In this document: positions 53,175 to 62,075 of the stretch, one piece after another
Layout of the letters: each line of letters opens with the position of its first letter
Position numbering within the stretch: position 1 is the stretch's first letter
Source: CAVUDO01 sp963740255
Lineage (GTDB): Bacteria > Actinomycetota > Actinomycetes > Mycobacteriales > Cryptosporangiaceae
NCBI GenBank assembly: GCA_963740255.1
Contig: CAVUDO010000002.1
Location: forward strand, 558,001 to 622,000
Reading direction: 5' to 3'
Length of the DNA: 64,000 nucleotides
The notes under the pieces: model-generated
What the model was told of the DNA's origin: nothing
Databases searched by the model: none
The model's input: the letters and a program-made list of their open reading frames with translations, nothing else
Translations under genes and position numbers: made by a program

Positions 53175-53605
53175 CGGAGGCGCGCTCCACCCCGTTCGGC
53201 GACGGGCAGCCACACGGGGAGGCCTACGACTGGTACCAGCGGGGCCAGACGCTGCTCGACCAGGGCAACGCCGCGGCGGCGGCGCAGCTGCTCCGGCGCG
53301 CGCTCGACGCCGAGCCGGGCTCACGCTCGGCCCGGGAGGCGCTGGCGCGGGCGCTGTTCGACGCGCACCAGCACGCCGAGGCCCGCGAACTGTTCGCCGA
53401 GATCGTGACGGCGAACCCCGCGGACGACTACGCAAGGTTCGGGTTGGGCCTCTCCGCCCTGCGGGACGGGGAGCCGCGGGTGGCCGTCGAACACCTGTCG
53501 CTGGCCGTGGCGATGATGCCGGACAACCACCACTACGCCACCGCGCTCCGCAACGCCCGGGCCAGGCTGGCCGCGCAGGATCCACCCGAAGGCACCGATG
53601 CCTGA
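53171..53605 (+). CDS. Small TPR protein
   Basis: A 144-residue protein with about three tetratricopeptide repeats: YDWYQRGQTLLDQGNAAAAA, SAREALARALFDAHQHAEAR and YARFGLGLSALRDGEPRVAV. No signal peptide is seen. It overlaps both the preceding TPR gene (ATGA) and the following HAD gene (8 nt). It is probably an adaptor for the neighbouring proteins; specific partners are not visible. Confidence 0.85.
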
Positions 53606-54635
53606 CGTGACCGGCCTGCGGGCCAGCCCTGAGCCGTTGACCGCGCGGTACGACACCGCCCTGCTCGACCTCGACGGCGTCGTCTACCTCCAGGAGGAGC
53701 CGGTCCCGTTCGCGGCCGAAGGCGTGGCGGTCGCCCGCGCAGCCGGCATGCGGATCGGCTTCGTGACGAACAACGCGTCCCGGCGACCGGCGGCCGTCGC
53801 GGCGCTGCTGGCCAGAGTGGGCGTGCAGGCCGCGGTGGACGAGGTGGTCACCTCGGCCCAGGCGGCCGCCGCGCTCCTGGCCGAGCGCCTCCCTGCCGGA
53901 GCCGCGGTGCTCACGGTCGGCTCGGACGCCTTGGCGGAGGAGGTGGCCGAGGCGGGGCTGACCCCCGTCCGCACCGCGGCCGACAGCCCGCTGGCCGTGG
54001 TCCAGGGCTACGGACCCGAGGTCGGCTGGGCCCAGCTGGCCGAGGCGTGCGTGGCGGTCAACGCCGGTGCGGTGTGGGTGGCGACCAACGGCGACTCCAC
54101 CTTCCCGTCGGTCCGCGGGCCGTTGCCGGGCAACGGGGCGATGGTGGCCGCACTCGCGACCGCGGTCGGCCGCCAGCCCGACGAGATCGTCGGCAAGCCG
54201 CACCCCCGCCTGCACGAAGAGTCGGTGCGGCGCGCCGGCGCCCGGCGCCCGCTGGTCGTCGGCGACCGGCTCGACACCGACATCGCCGGAGCCCGCGCGG
54301 CCGGTACGGACAGCCTGCTGGTGCTCACCGGCGTTGCCACGCCGGCCGAACTGCTGGCGGCGTCCGCCGAACTCCGGCCCACCTACCTGGCCGAGGATCT
54401 TCGGGGGCTCGCGATGCCGCACCCGGCGGTCGTCGTGGAATCCGGAACGGCCCGGTGCGGTGGCTGGTCCGCGACGACGGACCGGGAGGTGGTGGTGCTG
54501 GCGGGGGAGGGGAGCCGGATCGACGCGTTGCGGGCGCTGGCCACGGCTGCCTGGTGCCGGAGTCCGGGCCAGCTTCCCGCCGTCCGTCCGGCCGGACCGG
54601 CAGCCACCGGGACGCTGGCGTCGCTCGCCCTCTGA
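53598..54635 (+). CDS. HAD-superfamily phosphatase, subfamily IIA
   Basis: A 345-residue hydrolase of the NagD/glycerol-phosphate phosphatase type. Motif I is LLDLDGVVYL (nucleophile Asp), motif II is IGFVTNNASRRP, and motif III/IV is IVGKPHPRLHEESV with VVGDRLDTDIAGARAAG. The cap lies between motifs II and III. A C-terminal extension of about 80 residues follows. In M. tuberculosis the gene at this place (tyrS to tlyA) encodes a glycerol-3-phosphate phosphatase, a plausible role here by position. Confidence 0.88.
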   Translation: MPDVTGLRASPEPLTARYDTALLDLDGVVYLQEEPVPFAAEGVAVARAAGMRIGFVTNNASRRPAAVAALLARVGVQAAVDEVVTSAQAAAALLAERLPAGAAVLTVGSDALAEEVAEAGLTPVRTAADSPLAVVQGYGPEVGWAQLAEACVAVNAGAVWVATNGDSTFPSVRGPLPGNGAMVAALATAVGRQPDEIVGKPHPRLHEESVRRAGARRPLVVGDRLDTDIAGARAAGTDSLLVLTGVATPAELLAASAELRPTYLAEDLRGLAMPHPAVVVESGTARCGGWSATTDREVVVLAGEGSRIDALRALATAAWCRSPGQLPAVRPAGPAATGTLASLAL

Positions 54636-54647
54636 GCCAGGTCCGCG

Positions 54648-54983
54648 CTAGAGCAGTTTGCGGAGCTTGATCAGGTCGAACACGCTGGCGTCCACTTTGA
54701 CCCGACCGGACGTCCACGCCTTGGTGAAGTCGAGTTCGCCCCCGGTCAGGGCCACCAGGTCGTCACTGCTCACCGTGAGCGTGATCTGCGCCTTCGGGTC
54801 GTCACCGCGGGTGATGTCCTTGAAGGTGCCCTGCGTCAGACGGGCCCGGAACCCGGTGTCGAGGTCGGTGATCACGCAGGCGACGGAACGGTCCAGGTCC
54901 GGTGGCTTCCGACTGCCCTGACCGTCCTTCATGGTGGCGGCGAGCTGCTCCAACGCCTGCTGGCACTCCTCGGCGGTCGCCAT
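54648..54983 (-). CDS. SCP2 sterol-binding domain protein
   Basis: A 111-residue single-domain protein of the SCP-2 lipid-carrier fold. It has the beta strand RSVACVITDLDTGFRARLTQ, then DPKAQITLTVSSDDLVALTG and the helix ELDFTKAWTSGRVKVDASVF. The ATG at 54983 is chosen with an AAGGGGG upstream; the longer frame to 55175 is not supported. It is convergent with the HAD gene. The ligand is unknown, probably a lipid or hydrophobic molecule. Confidence 0.85.
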   Translation of the reverse strand: MATAEECQQALEQLAATMKDGQGSRKPPDLDRSVACVITDLDTGFRARLTQGTFKDITRGDDPKAQITLTVSSDDLVALTGGELDFTKAWTSGRVKVDASVFDLIKLRKLL

Positions 54984-55193
54984 CGGCCGGGCCCCCTTCG
55001 CGGGTTCAGCGGTGACCGCGCGTCGGCCCTGAGCGACGCTACAACATGCCAGGAACGTGGCCGGCCGGGCCCGACGGCGCCGCTCGACATGCCGGCCGAC
55101 GCGGCCCGCCACCGTAGGCGGGTGGGGCGTCCGGCCAGGTAGCGTTGCACCTCGGACCGCACCGCATCGCGGCATACGGAGAGGGTGTCCGAC

Positions 55194-55802
55194 ATGCAGG
55201 AAGCGCTCAAGAACTACCTGGCGATGGCCACCGGACTGACCGAGGTCTCCAAGAAGCGCGCCAAGGCCGCGGCGAAGAAGCTCGCGAAGTCCGGCGGCGC
55301 CACCGTCGAGCAGGTGCAGAACCTCACCGAGGAGCTGCTGTCCACCAGCCTCGCCAACCGCGAGGCGATGGTGCGCCTGGTGCGCTACGAGATCGATCGC
55401 GCCCTGGGCAAGATCGGCCTCGCCACGGCCGACGAGGTGGAGCAGCTCAACGCCCGGGTCCGCCAGCTCGAGCAGCAGGTCCGGGACGCCGAACGACCGG
55501 CCACCGCGACGGAGCCGGCCATGCCGAGCGTCGCGCCGACGAAACGGACGGCCCCTCCGAGAACCGTTGCCAAGAAGGCGCCCGCGAAGTCGGCACCGGC
55601 GAAGACCGCGGCGTCGCGGACCGGTACCGGGGTGGCCAACGCCGGCGCGGCACCGCGCAAGGCGGTTCCGCCGGCGAAGGCCGCACGAAAGGCAACGCCG
55701 GCCAAGACCACGCCGGCCAAGACCACGACACGGAAGGCGATGACGAGGACCACCTCGACCCGTGCCAACGGCTCCGGCCCGGGTGTCGGCGGCGGAACGT
55801 GA
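55194..55802 (+). CDS. Phasin-like protein with a Lys/Ala/Thr/Pro-rich tail
   Basis: A 202-residue protein. Residues 1-95 are helical, with EALKNYLAMATGLTEVSKKR and RALGKIGLATADEVEQLNAR, which resembles PHA-granule-associated proteins and their regulators. Residues 110-200 are histone-H1-like low-complexity repeats (KKAPAKSAPAKTAASR, KATPAKTTPAKTTTRKA), strongly basic and likely to bind nucleic acid. ATG 55194 fits GGAGAGGG better than GTG 55185. It overlaps the next small gene (GTGA). Confidence 0.78.
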   Translation: MQEALKNYLAMATGLTEVSKKRAKAAAKKLAKSGGATVEQVQNLTEELLSTSLANREAMVRLVRYEIDRALGKIGLATADEVEQLNARVRQLEQQVRDAERPATATEPAMPSVAPTKRTAPPRTVAKKAPAKSAPAKTAASRTGTGVANAGAAPRKAVPPAKAARKATPAKTTPAKTTTRKAMTRTTSTRANGSGPGVGGGT

Positions 55803-56038
55803 CGTTCATCGATCCGGCCGAACCCGACCGTCAGGCCGCGAGCCGGCCCGACAGCCAGCCCGACCCCGGCCCGGCGTCGGTTCGCGCAGCCGTGGCGGGC
55901 ACCGGGGACGAGCGGGTGGATGCCGCCGTGGATCAGCTCGACGAGCTGGCCGGAAAGCCGGTGTCCGAGCACGTGGCCCGCTACGGAGACGTGTACCAGC
56001 GGCTGCAGGAGACGCTCGCCTCGGTCGACGGGACCTAG
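55799..56038 (+). CDS. Small conserved protein before tlyA
   Basis: A 79-residue protein. A disordered Pro/Ala/Asp-rich first half leads to a helical second half with DERVDAAVDQLDELAGKPVS and EHVARYGDVYQRLQETLASV. The start GTG overlaps the preceding stop, and tlyA begins 3 nt after its stop, so it is inside a coupled operon. Function is unknown. Confidence 0.75.
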   Translation: MTFIDPAEPDRQAASRPDSQPDPGPASVRAAVAGTGDERVDAAVDQLDELAGKPVSEHVARYGDVYQRLQETLASVDGT

Positions 56039-56041
56039 CTG

Positions 56042-56848
56042 GTGGTCCGCAGGGCGCGCCTGGACGTGGAGCTGGTGCGCCGCGGCCTGGCCCGGTCGCG
56101 CGAGCAGGCGGCGACGCTCATCGCGGACGGGGTGGTGCGGGTGAACGGAAATGTCGCGACCAAGTCGGCCACCGGGGTCGACACTGCCGCGGCGGTGACC
56201 GTCACGGCGGCCGCCGCCGGCCCGAGCTACGTGTCCCGGGGCGGACACAAGCTGGCCGGTGCGCTGGCGGCGTTCGGCCCGGGCGGACTGGCCGTGGCCG
56301 GGCGGCGCTGCCTGGACGCCGGCGCCTCCACCGGAGGGTTCACCGACGTCCTGCTGCGGGCCGGCGCGGCCGAGGTGGTCGCGGTCGACGTCGGCTACGG
56401 ACAGTTGGCCTGGTCGCTGCGGACCGATCCGCGGGTGCGGGTGGTCGACCGCACCAACGTCCGCGCGCTCACGCCGGAGGCGATCGGCGGACCCGTGTCG
56501 CTCACGGTCGCGGACCTGTCGTTCATCCCGTTGAAGGTGGTGCTGCCCGCACTGGTGGCGTGCGCCGATCCGGAGGGCGACCTGGTGCCGATGGTGAAGC
56601 CGCAGTTCGAAGTGGGGCGGGACCGGCTCGGGTCGGGCGGGGTGGTCCGCGACCCCGCCCTGCGCGCGGAGGCGGTGGCCGGCGTGGCGGCGGCGGCTGC
56701 CACGATGGGCCTGGGGGTGCGGGGGGTGGCGGTCAGCCCGTTGCCCGGCCCGTCGGGCAACGTGGAGTTCTTTCTCTGGCTGCGCCGCGGCGCAGCCACC
56801 GTCGGTGGGGACGAGATCCGGCAGGTCGTCGAGGAGGTGCGGGAGTGA
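56042..56848 (+). CDS. tlyA: TlyA-family rRNA 2'-O-methyltransferase
   Basis: A SAM-dependent RNA methyltransferase of 268 residues. An N-terminal S4 RNA-binding domain has RLDVELVRRGLARSREQAAT. The FtsJ-like Rossmann domain has SRGGHKLAGAL, then CLDAGASTGGFTDVLL (motif I) and VADLSFIPLKVVLPAL. KPQFEVGRD supplies a catalytic Lys. In mycobacteria TlyA methylates 16S and 23S rRNA and gives capreomycin sensitivity. It is followed by nadK and recN as in other actinobacteria. Confidence 0.93.
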   Translation: MVRRARLDVELVRRGLARSREQAATLIADGVVRVNGNVATKSATGVDTAAAVTVTAAAAGPSYVSRGGHKLAGALAAFGPGGLAVAGRRCLDAGASTGGFTDVLLRAGAAEVVAVDVGYGQLAWSLRTDPRVRVVDRTNVRALTPEAIGGPVSLTVADLSFIPLKVVLPALVACADPEGDLVPMVKPQFEVGRDRLGSGGVVRDPALRAEAVAGVAAAAATMGLGVRGVAVSPLPGPSGNVEFFLWLRRGAATVGGDEIRQVVEEVRE

Positions 56849-56918
56849 GGCAGCGGGCCGGTCGGGCCGTGCGACACCGCGCCCGGGGGAGTGCCGCCGA
56901 GCCCGGCGGGGTGCTGCG

Positions 56919-57812
56919 GTGAGCCGCGACGCGCTGCTGGTGATCCACACCGGCCGCGCCGCCAATGTCGACCATGCCCGCCGGGTCGCCGAGCAGCTCG
57001 CCGCGGCCGGGTTCGGGATCCGGATCCTCGCCGGCGAGACGCCGGAGCTGGGGATCCCGGACGCGAAGGAGGTGTCCGGCGAGGACGCCGCGGAGGGCGT
57101 CGAGATCGTCGTGGCGCTCGGGGGCGACGGCACGCTCCTCCGGGCCGCCGGCCTCGCCCGTCCCGCGGGCAATCCGCTGCTCGGCGTGAACCTCGGCCGG
57201 GTGGGCTTCCTCACCGAGGTCGAGGCCGAGGATCTGGACAACGCCATCCGCCGGGTGGTCGACCGCGACTACGCCGTGGACGAGCGGCTGACGGTGGACG
57301 TGACGGTTTACGACGCCGACGGCGCGATATCGCGGACCTGGGCGTTGAACGAGGCGAGCGTGGAACGTGCGGCCCGCAAGCGGATGCTCGAGGTGCTGGT
57401 CAGCATCGACGGCCATCCGCTGTCGCGGTGGGGATGCGACGGCGTGGTGTGCGCCACACCGACCGGGTCCACCGCGTACGCGTTCTCGGCCGGCGGCCCG
57501 GTGGTCTGGCCGGAGCTGGAGGCGCTGCTGCTCGTCCCAGTCAGCGCGCACGCGCTGTTCAGCCGACCGCTGGTGATCGCGCCGACCTCCACGATCACCG
57601 TCGAGGTGGTGGCCGACGGGCCGCCGGCCGTCGTGGTGTGCGACGGCCAGCGGGTGTTGAGCCTGCCGCCGGGAAGCCGCGCCGAGGTGCGGCGCGGCGC
57701 CGATCCGGTGCGGGTGGTGCGGCTGCACGAGCGCCCGTTCACCGACCGGTTGGTGGCGAAGTTCGGCCTGCCGGTGGACGGCTGGCGGGGTCCGGCCGAC
57801 AGGTCCCGGTAG
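56919..57812 (+). CDS. nadK: NAD kinase
   Basis: Phosphorylates NAD to NADP, 297 residues. The signature VVALGGDGTLLRAAGLARPA has the GGDG loop. Next come LLGVNLGRVGFLTEV, ALNEASVER with the NE(A/S) motif, and CATPTGSTAYAFSAGGPVV, all diagnostic. GTG at 56919 gives the usual short N terminus (SRDALLVIHTGR). The 70-nt gap to tlyA holds no gene. Confidence 0.95.
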   Translation: MSRDALLVIHTGRAANVDHARRVAEQLAAAGFGIRILAGETPELGIPDAKEVSGEDAAEGVEIVVALGGDGTLLRAAGLARPAGNPLLGVNLGRVGFLTEVEAEDLDNAIRRVVDRDYAVDERLTVDVTVYDADGAISRTWALNEASVERAARKRMLEVLVSIDGHPLSRWGCDGVVCATPTGSTAYAFSAGGPVVWPELEALLLVPVSAHALFSRPLVIAPTSTITVEVVADGPPAVVVCDGQRVLSLPPGSRAEVRRGADPVRVVRLHERPFTDRLVAKFGLPVDGWRGPADRSR

Positions 57813-57855
57813 CCGTCCTGTGGAGCGTCGCCCAGCAGGTGTCGGTCGGAGCCGA

Positions 57856-57861
57856 TAGCCT
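57856..57861 (+). promoter_or_regulatory. Candidate -10 box of a leaderless recN transcript
   Basis: TAGCCT lies 7 nt before the recN GTG. No ribosome-binding site is present. Confidence 0.4.
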
Positions 57862-57868
57862 CGGCGCC

Positions 57869-59638
57869 GTGCTGGAGGAGATCCGCATCACCGGGCTGGG
57901 CGTGATCGAGGACGCCACGTTGGCGCTCGCCGACGGATTCACCGTGATCACCGGAGAGACCGGGGCGGGCAAGACGATGGTGGTGGCCGGCCTCGGCCTG
58001 CTCTTCGGCGGGCGGGCCGACGCGGCCCGGGTGCGCCGTGGCAGCGGCCGGGCGCTGGTGGAGGGCCGGCTCCGGGTCGACACCGCGTCACAGGTCGCCA
58101 AGGCCGTCCGCGAACTGCTCGCCGACGCCGGTGCCGAACCGGACGAGGACGGCACGGTGCTGCTGGCACGCAGCGTGCAGCCCGAGGGCCGGTCGCGCGC
58201 GCACCTGGGCGGGCGCAGCGTGCCGGTCGGGGTGCTCGGCACGCTCGCCGAGCAGGTCCTGGCCGTGCACGGCCAGTCCGACCAGCTCCGCCTGCTCGCG
58301 CCGGCCGAGCAGCGCGCCGCGCTCGACCGGTACGCCGGCGAGGAGGCGGCGGCCCTCGTCGCCGACCACCGCCGGCGCTACGCCGCCTGGCAGGCCGTGG
58401 TCACCGACCTGGCCGAACGCACCGCCCGCGCCCGCGAACGCAGCCAGGAGGCCGACGCGCTGCGGTTCGGACTCTCCGAGATCGAGGCCGCCGACCCCAA
58501 GCCGGCCGAGGACGCGGAGCTCCGCGCCGAGGCCGACCGGCTCGAACACGCCGAGGACCTGCGGCTCGCGGCCTTCACAGCCCACCAGGCGCTGGTGGGC
58601 GACCCCGGCTCGGACGACGACGCCACGGATGTGTCGGCGCTGCTCGGCACGGTGCGCCGCGCGCTCGGAGCCGTGGCCGCCCACGATCCGGTGCTCGGCG
58701 CCGCGGGAGGGCGTGCAGACGGCATCGCCGCGCTCGCCACCGAGCTCGGCACCGAGCTGGCCACCTACGCCGACTCGCTCGACAGCGACCCGGCCCGGCT
58801 CGCCGCCGTGCACGAACGGCGGGCCATCCTGGCCGGCCTCACCCGCAAGTACGCCGACACCGTGGACGGCGTGCTGGTGTGGGCCGACGACGCCCGGACG
58901 CGACTGGTCACGCTGGACTCCTCCGAGGAGGTGCTGGCCTCGCTGGCCGCCGAACGCGACCAGCTGGCCGCGGACCTCGGAATGGCGGCCGGCCGGCTGT
59001 CGGCGCTGCGGGCCGCGGCCGCGACCCGTTTCGGCGACGCGGTCACCGCCGAGCTCGGCGGCCTGGCGATGCCGTACGCGTCCGTCCGCGCTGCGGTCAC
59101 GCAACGTGCCGCCACGCCGGGCCAGCCGTCGGTCGAGGTGGACGGCCGGGAACTGGTCGTGGGCCCGGACGGGGTCGACGACGTGGAGCTGCGACTGGTC
59201 GCGCACCCCGGCGCGCCGGCCCTGCCGTTGCAGAAGGGCGCGTCCGGGGGAGAGCTGTCCCGGGTGATGCTCGCCGTCGAGGTGGTCTTCGCCGGCGCCG
59301 GCGGGCCGCCGACGATGGTCTTCGACGAGGTGGACGCCGGTGTGGGCGGCCGGGCGGCGGTGGAGGTGGGCAAGCGGCTGGCCCGGCTCGCACGCACCCA
59401 CCAGGTGCTGGTGGTCACCCACCTGCCCCAGGTCGCCGCATTCGCCGACCGGCACGTCGTGGTGGTGAAGGACCACGACGGAGCGGTCACCACCAGCGGC
59501 CTGCGGGTGCTCGACGAGTTCGACCGGGCGCGGGAGCTGTCCAGGATGCTCGCCGGCCTCGACGAGAGCGACCTGGGTCTCGCGCATGCCGAGGAACTCC
59601 TCGAGGTGGCCCGGGCCGCGAAACGGACCTCGGACTGA
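57869..59638 (+). CDS. recN: DNA repair protein RecN
   Basis: An SMC-like ATPase for double-strand break repair, 589 residues. The N-terminal ITGLGVIEDATLALADGF leads to Walker A GETGAGKTMV. Two coiled-coil arms (about 155-370) flank a hinge. The C-terminal signature is LQKGASGGELSRVMLAVEV, and Walker B is MVFDEVDAGVGGRAA. Complete. No obvious SOS box was seen upstream. Confidence 0.95.
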   Translation: MLEEIRITGLGVIEDATLALADGFTVITGETGAGKTMVVAGLGLLFGGRADAARVRRGSGRALVEGRLRVDTASQVAKAVRELLADAGAEPDEDGTVLLARSVQPEGRSRAHLGGRSVPVGVLGTLAEQVLAVHGQSDQLRLLAPAEQRAALDRYAGEEAAALVADHRRRYAAWQAVVTDLAERTARARERSQEADALRFGLSEIEAADPKPAEDAELRAEADRLEHAEDLRLAAFTAHQALVGDPGSDDDATDVSALLGTVRRALGAVAAHDPVLGAAGGRADGIAALATELGTELATYADSLDSDPARLAAVHERRAILAGLTRKYADTVDGVLVWADDARTRLVTLDSSEEVLASLAAERDQLAADLGMAAGRLSALRAAAATRFGDAVTAELGGLAMPYASVRAAVTQRAATPGQPSVEVDGRELVVGPDGVDDVELRLVAHPGAPALPLQKGASGGELSRVMLAVEVVFAGAGGPPTMVFDEVDAGVGGRAAVEVGKRLARLARTHQVLVVTHLPQVAAFADRHVVVVKDHDGAVTTSGLRVLDEFDRARELSRMLAGLDESDLGLAHAEELLEVARAAKRTSD

Positions 59639-59822
59639 CACCCGGCTCGCGGCCGCCGCGGTGACCTGAGGCCCGCCTCCACGCCCGGGATCGGGCGAAC
59701 GGCCTTGACCTGTCAGAATGACGGCGACGGCCGCGAGGCGCGTGCCCGGGTCCCAGCCGAGGTTGCCGCCGAGGGCGCGTCATTGCCCTTCTGTGTTTGG
59801 CCGCGGTGAGAGGATACGGGGG

Positions 59823-61007
59823 ATGCGTTTCGCGACCCTTCGACGTCAACGAGCCGCGGACGGCGAGTCGGCCGCCGCGGGCACCGCACGTCTGGACCGC
59901 CGCACCAAGCGCCTGACCCAGCGGCTGCGGGCCGGCGACGTCGCGATCATCGACCACGTCGACATCGACCGGGTGGCCGGCGACGCGCTGGTGGCCGCTG
60001 GTGTCTCCGCCGTGGTGAACGCGTCTCCGAGCATTTCCGGTCGCTACCCCAACCTGGGCCCCGGCGTGATCGTGGCGGGCGGGGTCCCGTTGCTGGACGG
60101 GGTCGGCCCCGAGGTGTTCGAGCTGGTCCGGGAGGGCCAGCGGGTACGCCTGGAGGGCGAGACGCTGTACCTGGGCGACGAGCCGGTGGCCAAGGGCAAC
60201 CGGCAGGACACGGAGTCGGTGGCCGCCGCGATGGCCGAGGCCAAGGCCGGCCTCTCCGTGCAGCTGGAGGCGTTCGCCGCCAACACGATGGAGTACATGA
60301 AGCGGGAGCGCGATCTCCTGCTCGACGGCGTCGGCGTGCCCGAGGTGAAGACCGTCCTGGACGGGCGGCACTGCCTGATCGTGGTCCGGGGCTACGACTA
60401 CCGCGAGGACCTGGCCGTCCTGGGCGCCTACATCCGGGAGTTCCGACCAGTCCTGATCGGCGTGGACGGCGGCGCCGACGCGCTGGTCGAGGCCGGCTAC
60501 ACGCCGGACATGATCGTCGGCGACATGGACTCGGTCTCCGACGACGTGCTGCAGTGCGGCGCGGAGGTGGTGGTGCACGCCTACCCCGACGGGCGCGCGC
60601 CGGGCCTGGCCCGGGTGGAGAACCTCGGCGTCCGCGCGGTGGTGTTCCCGGCCGCCGCGACCAGTGAGGACATCGCGATGCTGCTCGCCGACGAGCGCGG
60701 GGCCACCCTGATCGTCGCGGTGGGCACCCACGCCACCCTGGTCGAGTTCCTCGACAAGGGACGGGCGGGCATGGCCTCGACGTTCCTCACCCGGCTCCGG
60801 GTGGGCAGCAAGCTGGTCGACGCCAAGGGCGTGAGTCGGCTCTACCGGCAGCGCATCTCGTCGCTGTCGCTGTTCGTCCTGGTGCTCTCGGCGCTGTGCG
60901 CGATGGCGGCGGCGGTGGCCGTGTCGACGGTCGGCCGCGCCTACCTGAAGGTGCTCGCCGAGCAGTGGGACAACCTGATCTTCCAGATCCAGAGGCTCTT
61001 CTCGTGA
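59823..61007 (+). CDS. steA: SteA-like cytokinetic membrane protein
   Basis: A 394-residue protein. The N-terminal part has GDVAIIDHVDIDRVAGDALV. A central TPP-kinase-like fold has VLIGVDGGADALVEAGYTPD and MIVGDMDSVSDD. One transmembrane helix lies near 345-370 (SLSLFVLVLSALCAMAAAVA), with a short exported tail. In corynebacteria SteA, with SteB, acts at the septum in late cell division. ATG 59823 is chosen; the open frame before it has no site. It overlaps the next gene by GTGA. Confidence 0.85.
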   Translation: MRFATLRRQRAADGESAAAGTARLDRRTKRLTQRLRAGDVAIIDHVDIDRVAGDALVAAGVSAVVNASPSISGRYPNLGPGVIVAGGVPLLDGVGPEVFELVREGQRVRLEGETLYLGDEPVAKGNRQDTESVAAAMAEAKAGLSVQLEAFAANTMEYMKRERDLLLDGVGVPEVKTVLDGRHCLIVVRGYDYREDLAVLGAYIREFRPVLIGVDGGADALVEAGYTPDMIVGDMDSVSDDVLQCGAEVVVHAYPDGRAPGLARVENLGVRAVVFPAAATSEDIAMLLADERGATLIVAVGTHATLVEFLDKGRAGMASTFLTRLRVGSKLVDAKGVSRLYRQRISSLSLFVLVLSALCAMAAAVAVSTVGRAYLKVLAEQWDNLIFQIQRLFS

Positions 61008-61930
61008 TCAACTTCCGGTACCACGTCGTGTCTCTCACCGCGGTCTTCCTGGCACTGGCCATCGGGCTGGTGTTGGGCACCGCGGCGCTGAACGGACCGG
61101 TCGCCGACGACCTGAACGACCGGGTGTCCTCGTTGAGCCGCGCCAACGGGCAGCTCCGCGAGGAGGTGTCGGACCTGCGCACCCGGGCGACCTCGCAGGA
61201 CCAGTTCGTCCGCGAGGTCGCACCGATGCTGCTGGCGGGCAGGCTGGCCGGCCGCACGGTGGTCGTGGTCAGCACCCCGACCGCCGAGGCCAAGGACCGC
61301 GACGCGGTCGTGGAGACCCTGCAGAAGGCCGGTGCCACGATCACCGGGCAGGTGGCCCTGACCGACGACTTCACCGACCCGAAGGGCGACGCCGCGCTCC
61401 AGGACCTCGCCGCCCGGGTGGTACCGGCCGGCGTCACCGGGCTGCCCACCGGCAGTGGCGTGGAGACCGCCTCGGCGCTGCTGGCCGCGGTGCTGCTCGA
61501 CGGCCCGACGACGATCGACCCGGCCGGCCGCAGCACCGTGCTCACGGCGTACACCAGCCTCGGCGTGCTGGCGGTGGACGGCAAGCTCACCGCGCCGGCC
61601 TCGGCTGTCGTGGTGATCACCGGTCCGCCCGCCGCGGAGGTGGACGGCGACAAGCGCAACGCGGCCGCCCTCACCGCGGTCCGGCAGCTCGACGCGGCGG
61701 CGACCTACATCGTGGTGGCCGCGCCGACCGCGGGAGGCAACGGCAGCATCGTCCGGGAGATCCGGGCCGACGGCACGCTGGCCAAGACCATCTCGACCGT
61801 CGACGGGGTCTCCCTGGCCGAGGGGCAGGTGGCGACGGGGATGGCCCTGGTCGAGCAGTTCGCCGGCCGGGACGGGCACTATGGCACCGGCGACGGTGCC
61901 ACCACGCGGATCCCCGTGCTGGCCCGCTGA
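61004..61930 (+). CDS. SteB/MctB family membrane protein
   Basis: A 308-residue protein. It begins INFRYHVVSLTAVFLALAIG with one N-terminal membrane helix. A coiled coil (about 35-65, LNDRVSSLSRANGQLREEVS) follows, and then an exported domain of unknown fold. The family is called a copper-transport protein (MctB) in mycobacteria and SteB, partner of SteA, in corynebacteria. The overlapping steA neighbour favours the division role here. Confidence 0.85.
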   Translation: MINFRYHVVSLTAVFLALAIGLVLGTAALNGPVADDLNDRVSSLSRANGQLREEVSDLRTRATSQDQFVREVAPMLLAGRLAGRTVVVVSTPTAEAKDRDAVVETLQKAGATITGQVALTDDFTDPKGDAALQDLAARVVPAGVTGLPTGSGVETASALLAAVLLDGPTTIDPAGRSTVLTAYTSLGVLAVDGKLTAPASAVVVITGPPAAEVDGDKRNAAALTAVRQLDAAATYIVVAAPTAGGNGSIVREIRADGTLAKTISTVDGVSLAEGQVATGMALVEQFAGRDGHYGTGDGATTRIPVLAR

Positions 61931-61994
61931 CCCCACCGCCCTGGCACCGACCGACCGCGACCGGCGGGTCGGGCCGCACTCTGGAGGAAGACAC

Positions 61995-62075
61995 GTGAAC
62001 GAGCCGCGCGACCCCACTCCCCGTCCACCGGGACATCGCCCGGGCCGGGTAGCAGGAACGGCGCGGGCCGCGTGA
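61995..62075 (+). CDS. Possible 26-codon upstream reading frame
   Basis: GGAGGA at 61982-61987 lies 7 nt before a GTG that opens a 26-residue peptide, NEPRDPTPRPPGHRPGRVAG being its core. The stop overlaps the GTG of the next gene (GTGA). The larger gene has no good ribosome site of its own. This frame may couple its translation, or be its true N terminus if a base is missing. Low confidence as a stable protein. Confidence 0.4.
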   Translation: MNEPRDPTPRPPGHRPGRVAGTARAA

